A stretch of DNA of 64,000 nt from a bacterium HR21 (GTDB lineage: Bacteria > Bacteroidota > Ignavibacteria > Kapaibacteriales > HRBIN21): NCBI GenBank assembly GCA_002898295.1, contig BEHX01000001.1, positions 201,473-265,472 of the forward strand, written 5' to 3'. Below, one piece after another: positions 41,322 to 50,637 of this stretch. Under the pieces are notes generated by a model. It saw only the letters and a list, made by a program, of their open reading frames with translations, was not told the origin of the DNA and searched no databases. Position 1 is the stretch's first letter, and each line of letters begins with the position of its first letter. The translations under genes and the position numbers were made by a program.

Positions 41322-44300
41322 ATGTCCTCGACTCCATCCATGGAACGCCCCCTGGCTTCCGGTCTTTCCGTCAACGAAGCCTATGTTCGGGAGCTTTATG
41401 CGCAGTATCTGCTCGACCCTGACTCAGTCCCTCCAGAGTGGCGCCAGTACTTTGAGCAATGGGGGAATGGGCAGAGTGTGCTGGAATTTCGGGACGGTGC
41501 CGCCCCAGCACCGGCTCCGTCGGGAGAGGGAGCGGTTTCTGCATCAGCGCCTCCAGCATGGCTTCTGCCTACCGATGAGCTGCTCCTCTTGGAAGGGAGT
41601 GCTGAGCGCATTGCCCAGAATATGAGGCGCAGTCTGGAGGTTCCCACAGCAACGTCATTCCGAACTATCCCGGTCAAGCTGCTGGAGGAGAACCGTTGGC
41701 TGGCAAACCGCTACCTGCAGCGTCGCGGGCATCCGAAGCTCAGCTACACCCACTTCCTCGCCTGGGCAATTGTCCGCGCCCTGCAGCGCTATCCCCACCT
41801 CAACGACGCCTGTGCGGAGATCGGCGGGAAGCTCTACCGCGTGCGTCGCCGCAGCATCAACCTAGGCATTGCCGTCGACGTGGTGCGCAAGGACGGCAGC
41901 CGCTCGCTTCTGGTCCCGAACATCAAAGAGGCGCAGAGCCTGAGCTTTTCGGAATTCATTGCCCGCTACGAAGAGCTTGTCCACCGTGCTCGAACAGGGC
42001 GTCTGAGCCCGGAGGACCTCACTGGGACAACCGTCTCGCTGACAAATCCCGGGACGTTGGGGACCATCATGTCTGTTCCCCGCCTCATGGAAGGACAAGG
42101 GCTGATTGTGGCAACCGGTGCCATTGCGTACCCCACCGAGCTGCGGGCAACCCCCGCGGATGTCCTCAGGCAGGTGACCATCGGTCGGGTCATGACCGTC
42201 ACCAGCACGTACGACCACCGCATTATCCAAGGGGCAGAATCAGGTGAGTTCCTTGCCTTTCTGGAGCAGCTCCTGCTGGGTGAGCACAATTTTTACGACG
42301 CCATCTTCGATGAGCTCCGTATTCCCATTCCGCCGTTCCGCTGGGCGGAGGATTCATCTGCTGAACCGGGAGTCAAGGAAGAACGGCTTGCCCAGTTGAT
42401 CCGCTCGTACCGTGTTCGTGGGCATCTCATCGCGCAGACAAATCCCTTGAAGGAAGAGTGGGACTACCATCCCGACCTGGACCCGGCGAGGTACGGCTTT
42501 ACCATCTGGGATCTGGACCGGCAGTTCTATACAGGCGGGGTTGGAGAGTATCGGCGTGCTTCTCTGCGGACAATTCTGGAGCTGCTCTGGGATACTTACT
42601 GCGGTCCCGTCGGTGTGGAATTCATGCACATCCAAGACCCGGAGCGCCGGCGGTGGATTTACGAGCGCCTGGAGCAGACGCGTGCCCAATTACCTCTATC
42701 TCCCGAACAGCGGCGCCGGATCTACGAGAAGCTGCTCGAAGCCGAGCTCTTCGAGCAGTTCTTACACCGCAGGTTCGTAGGGCACAAGCGCTTCTCTCTG
42801 GAGGGTGGGGAAACGCTGTTGCCGCTCCTCGATGCACTCTTGCAGCGAGCAGCTGACCACAACGTCGAGCACGTCGTCCTCGGAATGGCGCACCGAGGAC
42901 GCCTCAATGTGCTTGCAAACCTCCTCGGGAAACCCTTCCGGCGTATCTTCGACGAATTCGAAGGCGAAACCGATCCCACCTCCTTCCATGGTTCGGGAGA
43001 TGTCAAGTACCATCTCGGAGCGCGCGGTGTCTACGAACATCCCGCAACAGGGAAGACCGTTCAACTTCTCCTGGCATCGAATCCGAGCCACCTGGAGGCG
43101 GTTGATCCAGTGGTAGAGGGGATGGCGCGCGCGCTCCAGGACCAACTTGCTGACCACGAGCGCACTCGCGTCCTGCCTATCCTTATCCACGGGGATGCAG
43201 CTTTTGCCGGGCAGGGGATTGTGGCAGAAACACTCAACCTCTCGAAACTCAGTGGCTATACCACGGGCGGGACGGTGCACATCATTGTCAACAACCAAAT
43301 TGGTTTCACCACCGAACCAGTGGATGCCCGCTCAATGGTATACCCAACTGACATTGCGAAGATGATTCAGGCGCCAATTTTCCACGTCAACGGAGACAAT
43401 CCTGAAGCCGCCATCGCGGTGGCTCTCCTGGCGCTGGAGTACCGAATGACCTTCCGCGAGGATGTCGTCATCGATCTCTTCTGTTACCGCAAGTACGGGC
43501 ACAATGAAGCAGACGAGCCAACATATACGCAGCCGCTCCTGTACAAGCAGATTCGTTCCCACACACCAGTCCGGCAGCTTTACCGGAGCTTCCTGTTGCA
43601 GCAGGGGATTTTGCAGGAAGAAGAGGACAAGCGCCTGGCTGATTCCTTCCTCCAGCGCCTGAACGCTGCTTTTGCTGAGCGGCGTCCTCCATCGCCTCCA
43701 GAGGCTCCCTCTCAAGCTCCCTCTGGACTCTTCCACCCCATCATGACAGCTGTTCCTCGGACAGAACTCCAGCTTGTTGCCGCGGCTTTAGGGCGCGTCC
43801 CGGAGAGGTTTCACCTCCATCCCAAGCTCCAGGAGCTTCTCCAGCAGCGCGCTGGCATCCTGGAACACGGCGCCATTGATTGGGCAACTGCTGAACTTCT
43901 CGCCTTCGGGACGCTCCTCCTGGAAGGCTTTCCCGTACGGCTCAGCGGACAGGACTCCCGCCGCGGAACCTTCAGCCAGCGTCACGCCGTGCTGATTGAC
44001 ATAGAGACCGAGGAGGAGTACATTCCGCTCAACCACATCCTCCCGAATCAGAAGGCTTTTCTGGCAATCTACGATAGCCCGCTGAGTGAGTTGGCGGTTC
44101 TGGGATTCGAGTATGGATACAGTACCCAGACCCTCCACGGACTGACTGTCTGGGAGGCTCAGTTTGGGGATTTCTCAAACGGTGCTCAAGTCATCATCGA
44201 TCAGTTCATCAGCAGCGGCGAGAAGAAGTGGGGACAGCAGAGTAATCTCGTCCTCCTCCTCCCCCATGGATACGAAGGACAGGGTCCGGAACACTCCAGT

Positions 44301-44918
44301 GCCCGAATTGAGCGCTATCTCCAATTGTGCGCAGAGGACAACATGTACGTCTGCTTCCCAACAACCCCTGCTCAATACTTCCACCTTCTCCGGCGCCAGC
44401 TCCTTTCCCCGCTGCGTAAGCCTTTGATTGTGTTTACCCCCAAGAGTCTGTTGCGCCATCCTCTGGCAATCTCCCCACCAGATGCCTTTACTGATGGCTC
44501 TTTCCAGGAAATTCTCGCCGATCCCTCACCGCGGCTTTCTGCCGTTAACGTCCGGCGCATTCTCTTATGCAGTGGCAAAATCTTCTATGAGCTCTGGGAG
44601 CGGCGCGAAGCGCTCCAACGTTGGGATACAACCTTGGTGCGGATTGAGCAACTCTATCCGCTCCACACGGAGAAGCTCGCTGCACTTCTCCAGAACTACC
44701 CCAACGCGCACTTTATCGCCTGGGTCCAGGAGGAACCTCAGAACATGGGGGCATGGATGCGCATGGCAATGGATCTTGCCCCCCTTGTGGAGAGACTCTT
44801 CCCAGGACAACGCCTCCGCTACATTGGTCGTCCTGCCTCTGCCAGTCCTGCCACAGGCTCGTACCTCCAACACGAGCGCGAACAGCAGCGCCTGCTGGAA
44901 GAAGCCTTCACAGAGTGA
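41322..44918 (+). CDS. kgd: Multifunctional 2-oxoglutarate dehydrogenase (E2-E1 fusion, OdhA/Kgd type)
   Basis: 1198 residues. An N-terminal E1-type helix (VNEAYVRELYAQYLLDPDSVPPEW) is followed by a Pro/Ala linker and an E2 succinyltransferase domain (about 85-330) with the catalytic His299 in STYDHRIIQGAESGEFL. There is no lipoyl domain. The E1 thiamine-diphosphate part (about 370-1195) has GMAHRGRLNVLANLLGK and the GD...NN motif at Asp625 and Asn657-658. It oxidatively decarboxylates 2-oxoglutarate in the TCA cycle, borrowing lipoyl groups from another E2 as in actinobacterial OdhA. Its last 11 bases overlap the convergent ppx gene. Confidence 0.93.
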   Translation: MSSTPSMERPLASGLSVNEAYVRELYAQYLLDPDSVPPEWRQYFEQWGNGQSVLEFRDGAAPAPAPSGEGAVSASAPPAWLLPTDELLLLEGSAERIAQNMRRSLEVPTATSFRTIPVKLLEENRWLANRYLQRRGHPKLSYTHFLAWAIVRALQRYPHLNDACAEIGGKLYRVRRRSINLGIAVDVVRKDGSRSLLVPNIKEAQSLSFSEFIARYEELVHRARTGRLSPEDLTGTTVSLTNPGTLGTIMSVPRLMEGQGLIVATGAIAYPTELRATPADVLRQVTIGRVMTVTSTYDHRIIQGAESGEFLAFLEQLLLGEHNFYDAIFDELRIPIPPFRWAEDSSAEPGVKEERLAQLIRSYRVRGHLIAQTNPLKEEWDYHPDLDPARYGFTIWDLDRQFYTGGVGEYRRASLRTILELLWDTYCGPVGVEFMHIQDPERRRWIYERLEQTRAQLPLSPEQRRRIYEKLLEAELFEQFLHRRFVGHKRFSLEGGETLLPLLDALLQRAADHNVEHVVLGMAHRGRLNVLANLLGKPFRRIFDEFEGETDPTSFHGSGDVKYHLGARGVYEHPATGKTVQLLLASNPSHLEAVDPVVEGMARALQDQLADHERTRVLPILIHGDAAFAGQGIVAETLNLSKLSGYTTGGTVHIIVNNQIGFTTEPVDARSMVYPTDIAKMIQAPIFHVNGDNPEAAIAVALLALEYRMTFREDVVIDLFCYRKYGHNEADEPTYTQPLLYKQIRSHTPVRQLYRSFLLQQGILQEEEDKRLADSFLQRLNAAFAERRPPSPPEAPSQAPSGLFHPIMTAVPRTELQLVAAALGRVPERFHLHPKLQELLQQRAGILEHGAIDWATAELLAFGTLLLEGFPVRLSGQDSRRGTFSQRHAVLIDIETEEEYIPLNHILPNQKAFLAIYDSPLSELAVLGFEYGYSTQTLHGLTVWEAQFGDFSNGAQVIIDQFISSGEKKWGQQSNLVLLLPHGYEGQGPEHSSARIERYLQLCAEDNMYVCFPTTPAQYFHLLRRQLLSPLRKPLIVFTPKSLLRHPLAISPPDAFTDGSFQEILADPSPRLSAVNVRRILLCSGKIFYELWERREALQRWDTTLVRIEQLYPLHTEKLAALLQNYPNAHFIAWVQEEPQNMGAWMRMAMDLAPLVERLFPGQRLRYIGRPASASPATGSYLQHEREQQRLLEEAFTE

Positions 44919-45882
44919 GACGGTAGTCTTCCACGACGAAATCCCGGGAAAGATCCAGAAGTCCCTCGCGATGGAGAAGTGCACAGAGGGCACCATACCG
45001 CAGTCCGTAGACGCTGACAAAGACAGACGGGAGGCAAAGGTGCTCTAAGAGGGCATCGAGGATCACTGCACCCGCAGGGAGGATGTCTGCTCGGTCAGGG
45101 TGAACGGTGGGAAGGTCCCGAAGGTGTTCTCTTCGATTCCAAAGCCACGGGAGAAGTGACGTGAGATCATCACGGGAAATTACAGAACCGTGCGTCCGCC
45201 ACCACTCCTGATAAGGAATGCCAGACAGGATACCAGCTAGAGTCACCGGTGTACCAGCCAGTACGTACGCTCGCTCACAGGCTGGGGAACGGAGAGAGGG
45301 AAGGGTATCAGAAACCATCTCTTTGACAAAAGAGCGAATTCTCTCAAGCCCCCATCCATGGTGTTGGGCTCTTTCCCAGAGCCAGAGTGCCCCCAAAGGG
45401 AGAGAGAAGCTCTGGAGCACTTCCCATTGGACCCCAACAGTCAGCTCTGTGCTCCCTCCACCGATGTCAATCACTGCAACTAACTGTTTGGATTGCTTAG
45501 GAAGTTCTGCACCCCAGAAGCTCAAGAGTGCTTCCTGTTCGGGCGATAGAATCGTTGCCTCGAAATTGCACATAAAACATTGAGAAAGACTTGCAATAAC
45601 CTCATTCGCATTCTTCGCTTTCCGGAATACGGCTGTTCCAATTGCCCAGATCTTTTGTACCGCATGGCAACGACATAATTCATTGTAAAACAATGCAACT
45701 TGTATAGCGCGTCGGAGCTCTCGATCTCCGATCGTCCCCTTCTCGGGAACGGCTGCCCCTAGTCGTGCGATGAAATGCTCATCAGCAATAATTCTCAACT
45801 TATTGTGTTCATTCTCCCACGTTGCAAGGAGGAGCAGTAGAGTATTGCTCCCCATATCTAAAATTCCCCAGCGGCTCACCAT
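44908..45882 (-). CDS. Ppx/GppA family phosphatase
   Basis: 324 residues from ATG 45882, which overlaps the prmA end by 7 bases. ASKHA-fold motifs WGILDMGSNTLLLLL and VAVIDIGGGSTELTVG (phosphate loops) and LAGTPVTLAG are typical. It probably hydrolyses polyphosphate or pppGpp; the length is that of the short, catalytic-core form without the HD extension of E. coli Ppx. Codons here are less GC-rich than in neighbours. The end converges on the 2-oxoglutarate dehydrogenase gene. Confidence 0.88.
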   Translation of the reverse strand: MVSRWGILDMGSNTLLLLLATWENEHNKLRIIADEHFIARLGAAVPEKGTIGDRELRRAIQVALFYNELCRCHAVQKIWAIGTAVFRKAKNANEVIASLSQCFMCNFEATILSPEQEALLSFWGAELPKQSKQLVAVIDIGGGSTELTVGVQWEVLQSFSLPLGALWLWERAQHHGWGLERIRSFVKEMVSDTLPSLRSPACERAYVLAGTPVTLAGILSGIPYQEWWRTHGSVISRDDLTSLLPWLWNRREHLRDLPTVHPDRADILPAGAVILDALLEHLCLPSVFVSVYGLRYGALCALLHREGLLDLSRDFVVEDYRLTL

Positions 45883-46721
45883 TTTCTGAAGGCAAAGGAG
45901 ATCCACTCGTCTTCGCAGAGAGAAGTCTCATAGTGGAATCCAGCCTCCTGGAATGCCTCCATAACGTGCGAAGCTAGGGGAGAGAGAATGCCGCTCACCA
46001 CACACACCCCGCCATCTCTTAGCACTTGCAGAAAGCGATGGGATAGCCGTGTCAAGAGTTCTGCATGGAGATTGGCAACGATCCCATCAACCCTGGGAAG
46101 CTCAGCCTGCTCGAGGTCTGCCAGGATTACGGTGATGCGTTCCGCGACTCCGTTTTGGACAATGTTGAAACGGGCTTGTTCGAGTGCGCCGGGATTATTA
46201 TCCACTGCGTAGACATGGTTCGCCCCACGACGGGCAGCGAGGATTGCCAGTATACCGCTTCCCGTCCCAGCATCCAGCCACTCAGTGGAAGGGTAGAGAT
46301 ACTGCAGCAACAGTCGTGCTGCCAAGCGAGTCGTAGCGTGGTGTCCCGTCCCGAAAGCCGTCCCTGGAACAATGTGGAGGATATCACGGGCAGTTCCGTA
46401 GAGCTCGGGCTGCGGAGGCTCGGGGAAAGGATGGACAACGGTGTCCTCAGTGAGCCACACCGGGTGCAATTGCTCAAGCCATATGCGGTACCAGTCCTGT
46501 ACCTCCGTATGCGATACCACCTGGAATGCAAAGCCATAGCAATTCAGAAGCTGAGTTACCGTTGGTTGAATCTCCTGCCAGGTTCCTGTTGGAATGTAGA
46601 CTCGAACAGCGTGCTCAAGCTCTTCAGCACCTGCAATCGGGAAGAGCGAGAGCAGCCCATACAGTGACGAGGAGCCTTCTATGCCGGGCAAGATTTCAAG
46701 GCAGATATACTCCTCTACCAT
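45876..46721 (-). CDS. prmA: Ribosomal protein L11 methyltransferase PrmA
   Basis: 281 residues. The N-terminal substrate-binding domain is followed by a SAM-binding domain with PGTAFGTGHHATTRLAARLL and motif I LDAGTGSGILAILAARRGA, then VDNNPGALEQARFN. This is the PrmA signature; the enzyme methylates amino groups of ribosomal protein L11. It overlaps the peptidase gene upstream (46715-46721) and the ppx gene downstream, so the three are one transcript. Confidence 0.92.
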   Translation of the reverse strand: MVEEYICLEILPGIEGSSSLYGLLSLFPIAGAEELEHAVRVYIPTGTWQEIQPTVTQLLNCYGFAFQVVSHTEVQDWYRIWLEQLHPVWLTEDTVVHPFPEPPQPELYGTARDILHIVPGTAFGTGHHATTRLAARLLLQYLYPSTEWLDAGTGSGILAILAARRGANHVYAVDNNPGALEQARFNIVQNGVAERITVILADLEQAELPRVDGIVANLHAELLTRLSHRFLQVLRDGGVCVVSGILSPLASHVMEAFQEAGFHYETSLCEDEWISFAFRKW

Positions 46722-47695
46722 GCTCTCCGATACAGCCAGTTCACCAGCGTCTGCCCCACAGCATGGAGGGATTCAGTCGAGATATTCTCTATCACGTCCC
46801 GGTGAGTATGCCAGTACCGGCGTCGGATAGATGGAGATTGATTTCCAACGAGTTCAGCGTCAATAATGAGAACTGCTCGCCATCCCGCTTCTATGAAGGG
46901 GACGTGGTCATCGAAGATAGGAGCATACCGAGTATGACGGAACTTCTCCGGTGCTATCTGGGAACCAAGCGACCATATTTCCTGGAGAAGCTCAGGAGCA
47001 CTGCGCCAGGAATACTCCTCCCACGGGAACCATGCTTCACGATCGCCGACCAGGTCGACGACGATAACCCATTGAGGAGATACCGGGAAGGGATAGCGAC
47101 GTGCTGCATACCGCGAACCGAGGCAGAAGTTTGCTAAATCGGTGGCTTTTCCATAGTCTTCCCCATCTACCAGCAGAATGTCTACCCCAATCGGTGGGGG
47201 AGTGCGTGCCATGAGGCGGGCAAGCTCCAGGAGCACAGCTGTCCCACTGGCACCATCATTTGCTCCCAAAATAGGAAGCGTACGCTTCGCAGGGTCGGGG
47301 TCTTCATCGGCAAAAGGACGAGTATCCCAATGGGCGCAGAAGAGAATACGCGTTGAATGTTCCGGGCGGAATGAGGCTCCGATATTTGTCAGAACTAGCT
47401 GCTTCCCATAGACCTCTTGGGAGAAGCGTTGCTCGAAGACCGTGTCAGCATATTGGGAGAGGAATTGCCGCAGGAACCGACGGCAATCATCGTGTCCGGG
47501 TAGTCCGGGAGCCCGCGGACCAAAGCTCAGTTGACGCTCAATGAGTCGGTAGGCGTTCTCGCTATCGAAGAGCGGGGGAGAGACTGCCTCCTGCTCAGCG
47601 GCGCCCGTCTCGGTTCGTGACGGCAGCCGAGATTGCTCCTGGGTACAGGCAGGGAGGAGTGTGCTACCTGTGAGCACAACAATCCAGAAGAGCAT
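46715..47695 (-). CDS. M28-family peptidase/glutaminyl-cyclase-like lipoprotein
   Basis: 326 residues from ATG 47695. Lipoprotein signal ending LLPAC (Cys17). The M28 zinc site is visible: His122 in AHWDTRPFAD, Asp147 in GANDGASG, Glu179 in DGEDYG, and a late His in YWHTHRD. FGPRAPGLPGHDDCRRFL is common to the glutaminyl-peptide cyclotransferase branch, which makes N-terminal pyroglutamate on exported proteins. That activity would suit T9SS cargo beginning with Gln after signal cleavage; aminopeptidase activity is the alternative. Its start faces the kdsC-like gene across 37 bases. Confidence 0.87.
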   Translation of the reverse strand: MLFWIVVLTGSTLLPACTQEQSRLPSRTETGAAEQEAVSPPLFDSENAYRLIERQLSFGPRAPGLPGHDDCRRFLRQFLSQYADTVFEQRFSQEVYGKQLVLTNIGASFRPEHSTRILFCAHWDTRPFADEDPDPAKRTLPILGANDGASGTAVLLELARLMARTPPPIGVDILLVDGEDYGKATDLANFCLGSRYAARRYPFPVSPQWVIVVDLVGDREAWFPWEEYSWRSAPELLQEIWSLGSQIAPEKFRHTRYAPIFDDHVPFIEAGWRAVLIIDAELVGNQSPSIRRRYWHTHRDVIENISTESLHAVGQTLVNWLYRRAW

Positions 47696-47732
47696 TCGTC
47701 GCTGTTGCTGCTTTTCTGCAGGCGGTTCCTCT

Positions 47733-48296
47733 ATGGCACGCGTAGCTCTTGCTGCGAAACTCCAGCGCATTCGCCTACTGGTCAGTGACGTTGATGGAAC
47801 ATTGACGGACGGAGGGCTTTACTATTCTGCCCAGGGGGAAGCGCTCAAGCGCTTCCACGTCCACGACGGTCTAGGATTGAAGCTCCTCCAGGAAGCAAAC
47901 ATCCACGTTGCCTTGATAACGCAGGAGGACTCTGCTATCGCACAGGCACGAGCCCAGAGACTGGGAATCACGCTCTGCCTGACAGGGGTTCAGGACAAGG
48001 CAGCAGCGGTTCTAGAATTGGCACGGCAGCTGCTGCTCTCTCCGGAGCAGATTGCCTATATCGGCGACGACTTGACGGACCTCCCTGCAATGCACTACGC
48101 CGGCGTCACTGCCTGCCCGGCAGACGCGGTTGCCGAAGTTCGGCAAGCAGTCGATTATGTCTGCCACCGTCCCGGTGGAAACGGTGCTGTGCGCGAATTC
48201 TGCGAGCTCCTCCTCCGAGCCCAGAGAAAGCTGCTCGAACTGCCTACGTCCAGAGAAGTTCAACAAATCTCCACAGCAACTCATGAGCGAGCGTGA
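47733..48296 (+). CDS. kdsC: KdsC-like 3-deoxy-D-manno-octulosonate 8-phosphate phosphatase (HAD)
   Basis: 187 residues from ATG 47733. HAD motif I VSDVDGTLTDGGLYY (Asp19, Asp21), then GEALKRFHVHDGLGLKLL, LITQEDS and the motif IV IGDDLTDLPAM. These are the KdsC/C0-type signatures without a cap domain. It dephosphorylates Kdo-8-phosphate in the making of LPS inner core. No kdsA/kdsB is adjacent. It overlaps the following YtxH gene by 14 bases. Confidence 0.88.
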   Translation: MARVALAAKLQRIRLLVSDVDGTLTDGGLYYSAQGEALKRFHVHDGLGLKLLQEANIHVALITQEDSAIAQARAQRLGITLCLTGVQDKAAAVLELARQLLLSPEQIAYIGDDLTDLPAMHYAGVTACPADAVAEVRQAVDYVCHRPGGNGAVREFCELLLRAQRKLLELPTSREVQQISTATHERA

Positions 48297-48690
48297 AAGC
48301 GGGTATCTGCGTGGCTTCCTCGCCGGTGCCTTTCTTGGAGGAATCGTCGGTGCTCTCACAGCACTTCTCTTGGCTCCCAAGAGCGGGCGGGAGCTGCGCG
48401 CCGATATTCGGCGTCGGTCTGAAGAACTCTACACAAAGGCCCGAGCTTTCTTCGAGCAGGCGACCGAAGACGTTGCCGATGAACTCAACAGCGCCCGGGA
48501 GCAGGCACGGGTCCTCGTTCAGACGGCGCGGGAACAGGCAGCCGCTATCATCAAGGATGCGGAGCGGACACTGCAAGAAGCCCGGAGCCGGGCTGCTGCG
48601 GCAGTTGAGCGTGTCCGAGAGGCTTCCCGCGCCGGTGCTGAAGCATTCCGGAGCGAACTTCGCCAGTCCTCATCCCCCGAAGGGGAGTAA
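48283..48690 (+). CDS. YtxH-domain protein
   Basis: 135 residues from ATG 48283, inside the end of kdsC. The N-terminal glycine-rich membrane helix GFLAGAFLGGIVGALTALLLAPKSG is the YtxH signature. Then comes a long charged coiled coil rich in Ala/Glu/Arg (about 35-130). It is probably an inner-membrane protein of general stress or envelope function. The DUF948-like gene follows. Confidence 0.85.
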   Translation: MSERESGYLRGFLAGAFLGGIVGALTALLLAPKSGRELRADIRRRSEELYTKARAFFEQATEDVADELNSAREQARVLVQTAREQAAAIIKDAERTLQEARSRAAAAVERVREASRAGAEAFRSELRQSSSPEGE

Positions 48691-48711
48691 ACCGAACCGT
48701 AGCCGGTGAGC

Positions 48712-49140
48712 ATGGAACTCTGGCTCCAAGTACTGCTGGGGGTTGTCTTCGGTGTTGCCATTGGGGTAGGAATTGCTCTCATTGGGTTCATCCTGGCTCT
48801 ACGACGCCTCCTCAACACTGCCGAGCATGGGCTCAACGATATCCTGCGCTTCGTAGCAGAACTTCGCCGCTCATTGATCCCCGCTATCGAAACCTGGACC
48901 ACAGCAGCACAACAACTCGAGAAAACTCTCCGTGACCTTGAGCCCGGGCTGAACTCCTTCCACCACGTTGCCGCGGTTCTTCGCACAACAGCGGAGCGTT
49001 TCCAGAGCCTCGAAGAGCGTATCTACCGCCGCTTAGCTCCCCCGCTGGAAGAAATCACCGTCCTTGTCTCCGGGATCCTCAAAGCGGTGACAACGTTTGT
49101 GCGCTTCCTGACAAACCGTTCCCGCTCGGAGAGCCCCTAA
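48712..49140 (+). CDS. DUF948-like membrane protein
   Basis: 142 residues from ATG 48712 (a GTG two codons earlier is possible). One N-terminal membrane helix (LLGVVFGVAIGVGIALIGFILALRR, positions about 5-29) followed by an amphipathic coiled coil with repeated Leu/Ala heptads, like DUF948 proteins often found next to YtxH. No enzyme motif. The last four bases overlap the convergent DUF6580 gene. Confidence 0.75.
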   Translation: MELWLQVLLGVVFGVAIGVGIALIGFILALRRLLNTAEHGLNDILRFVAELRRSLIPAIETWTTAAQQLEKTLRDLEPGLNSFHHVAAVLRTTAERFQSLEERIYRRLAPPLEEITVLVSGILKAVTTFVRFLTNRSRSESP

Positions 49141-49718
49141 CCCCTTCCAGCAGCCCGGAAGCGGGGCAGCGGGATGTATCCCAGAGCAGCCGCAATACCG
49201 AAGAGCAGCCCCGTGTAGAGCATATCTCCGAGAAAGCTGTTCCGAAAGAAGGGAAGGGCAGCCACGTAGCAGGCGAGAAGCCCTTCCCACGTCCTCGGAT
49301 AGAGCCCTCCGACAAGCCAGACGGCGAAATTGGTCACCACGAAAAAGAGCAGCGAGGATGCTACGGTCACCCCCACAAGCCGCCCGAGAGCGAACCGTGG
49401 ACGCAGCAATGCAGAAGCCAAGAGCACTGCCAGGATAAGGCTCCCATACACCGCAGGGAGAGTAGGGTGGAACGTCACCGCCCAATCTCCCGCGACAATC
49501 CCCAGGGCAACATCACTGAGCAGCATCGCTCCGAGGGTGATGAAACATGCCCAACGCGCCGGAAAGAGTGTCCCTCCAAAAAGAGCAATCGCTGTAATGG
49601 GCGTAAAGTTCGGCGGGTGTGGCAGCAGACGTGTCAGAGCTGCCCCCAAGATAAGCGAGCAGAGCACAATCCCACGCCCCATCGTTGAGGACACCTCCCC
49701 ATGAAGTCGGCTTCTCAT
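49137..49718 (-). CDS. DUF6580-family membrane protein
   Basis: 193 residues from ATG 49718, preceded by GAGGAG. Five or so hydrophobic helices, with LPHPPNFTPITAIALFGGTLF, WACFITLGAMLLSDVALG and the C-terminal FRNSFLGDMLYTGLLFG motif of DUF6580, a family of putative vitamin or metal transport components. The specific substrate is not known. Its promoter box lies in the short gap shared with the divergent surface protein. Confidence 0.8.
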   Translation of the reverse strand: MRSRLHGEVSSTMGRGIVLCSLILGAALTRLLPHPPNFTPITAIALFGGTLFPARWACFITLGAMLLSDVALGIVAGDWAVTFHPTLPAVYGSLILAVLLASALLRPRFALGRLVGVTVASSLLFFVVTNFAVWLVGGLYPRTWEGLLACYVAALPFFRNSFLGDMLYTGLLFGIAAALGYIPLPRFRAAGRG

Positions 49719-49755
49719 CGTCTCCTCGCGAAGGCTTTGTCCGACCCTCAAGGGG

Positions 49756-49763
49756 CAAAACTA
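49756..49763 (-). promoter_or_regulatory. Bacteroidota-type -7 box (TAGTTTTG) for the DUF6580 gene
   Basis: Exact TAnnTTTG match 37 bases before ATG 49718. It lies in the 49-base gap and ends only four bases before the divergent gene's ATG 49768, so transcription of one gene could affect the other. Confidence 0.45.
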
Positions 49764-49767
49764 CAGA

Positions 49768-50637
49768 ATGCTTGTCCTCTGGTGCCTCCTGATAGCGATT
49801 TCCTATTGCTCAGCTCAGCACTGGGAACGCGGCTGGGTTGATACCGTGCTCGCCTTCCGTCCAGGAACAGGACAGAGCTTCGGCAGGGAGTTCTTCCCAG
49901 ACAACATTTTCGGTCCGCCCGATACCGCCGCTCGACCTGACCGTCCCTCAGCAGACCCTCGGCAGTTGCTCTCGTTGGGCATGGATGGGGAAATCATTGT
50001 CGGCTTTCGGGGAAAAGTTCTCGTCAATGGACCCGGTCCCGACCTCGTGATCTTTGAGAACGCCTTCCGCACCCCTACCGGCACAGTCTTCTCAGAGCCG
50101 GGCATCGTCAGCGTTAGTCCTGATGGAATCCGGTGGCACACTTTCCCGTGGGACTCCCTGACTCTCCGAGGCTGTGCGGGAATGACACCCACCAATGGTG
50201 CTGCAGCCGACTTCTTCGATCCCGAACAGAGTGGGGGAGACTGGTTTGACCTGGGATGGCTTGGGGTTGATACCATCCGCTACATCCGCATCACTGATCT
50301 GACCTGGTGGCTGGCTCAGCATCCCGAGCACCCTCTCTGGAATCCCATCCTGAGCGGCTTCGACCTCGATGCTGTTGGGGGTCGCTATCTCCTTGCCACA
50401 GAATCCACGCCTAGGACATCGCAGCGGCAGCAGCTGCTCCTTTCAGAGCCCTGTGTGCCGAGTTCCTTACTCGGTGCTCACGTGCCAGCACCATACCAGA
50501 TCTTCACGCTCGAGGGACGCCTCATTGCCGAGGGCACTCTCGAGGAATGGCTATGCCTCCCTGTGCACAGGGTTCCTCTTGTTGTCCGCATAGGACAGCC
50601 GGCAGAGCGCACGTGGTGGCTGGTGGTGTGGATGTAG
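49768..50637 (+). CDS. Secreted cell-surface protein
   Basis: 289 residues. Signal peptide (LVLWCLLIAISYCSAQ) then a beta-rich domain with FGPPDTAARPDRPSADP, SLGMDGEIIVGFRGKVLVNG and GPGPDLVIFENAF. This last motif marks a family of predicted surface proteins in Bacteroidota. The short C-terminus (YQIFTLEGRLIAEGTLEEW ...) resembles a weak T9SS signal. No catalytic residue was recognised. It is divergent from the DUF6580 gene, and the two may serve one uptake function. Confidence 0.75.
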   Translation: MLVLWCLLIAISYCSAQHWERGWVDTVLAFRPGTGQSFGREFFPDNIFGPPDTAARPDRPSADPRQLLSLGMDGEIIVGFRGKVLVNGPGPDLVIFENAFRTPTGTVFSEPGIVSVSPDGIRWHTFPWDSLTLRGCAGMTPTNGAAADFFDPEQSGGDWFDLGWLGVDTIRYIRITDLTWWLAQHPEHPLWNPILSGFDLDAVGGRYLLATESTPRTSQRQQLLLSEPCVPSSLLGAHVPAPYQIFTLEGRLIAEGTLEEWLCLPVHRVPLVVRIGQPAERTWWLVVWM

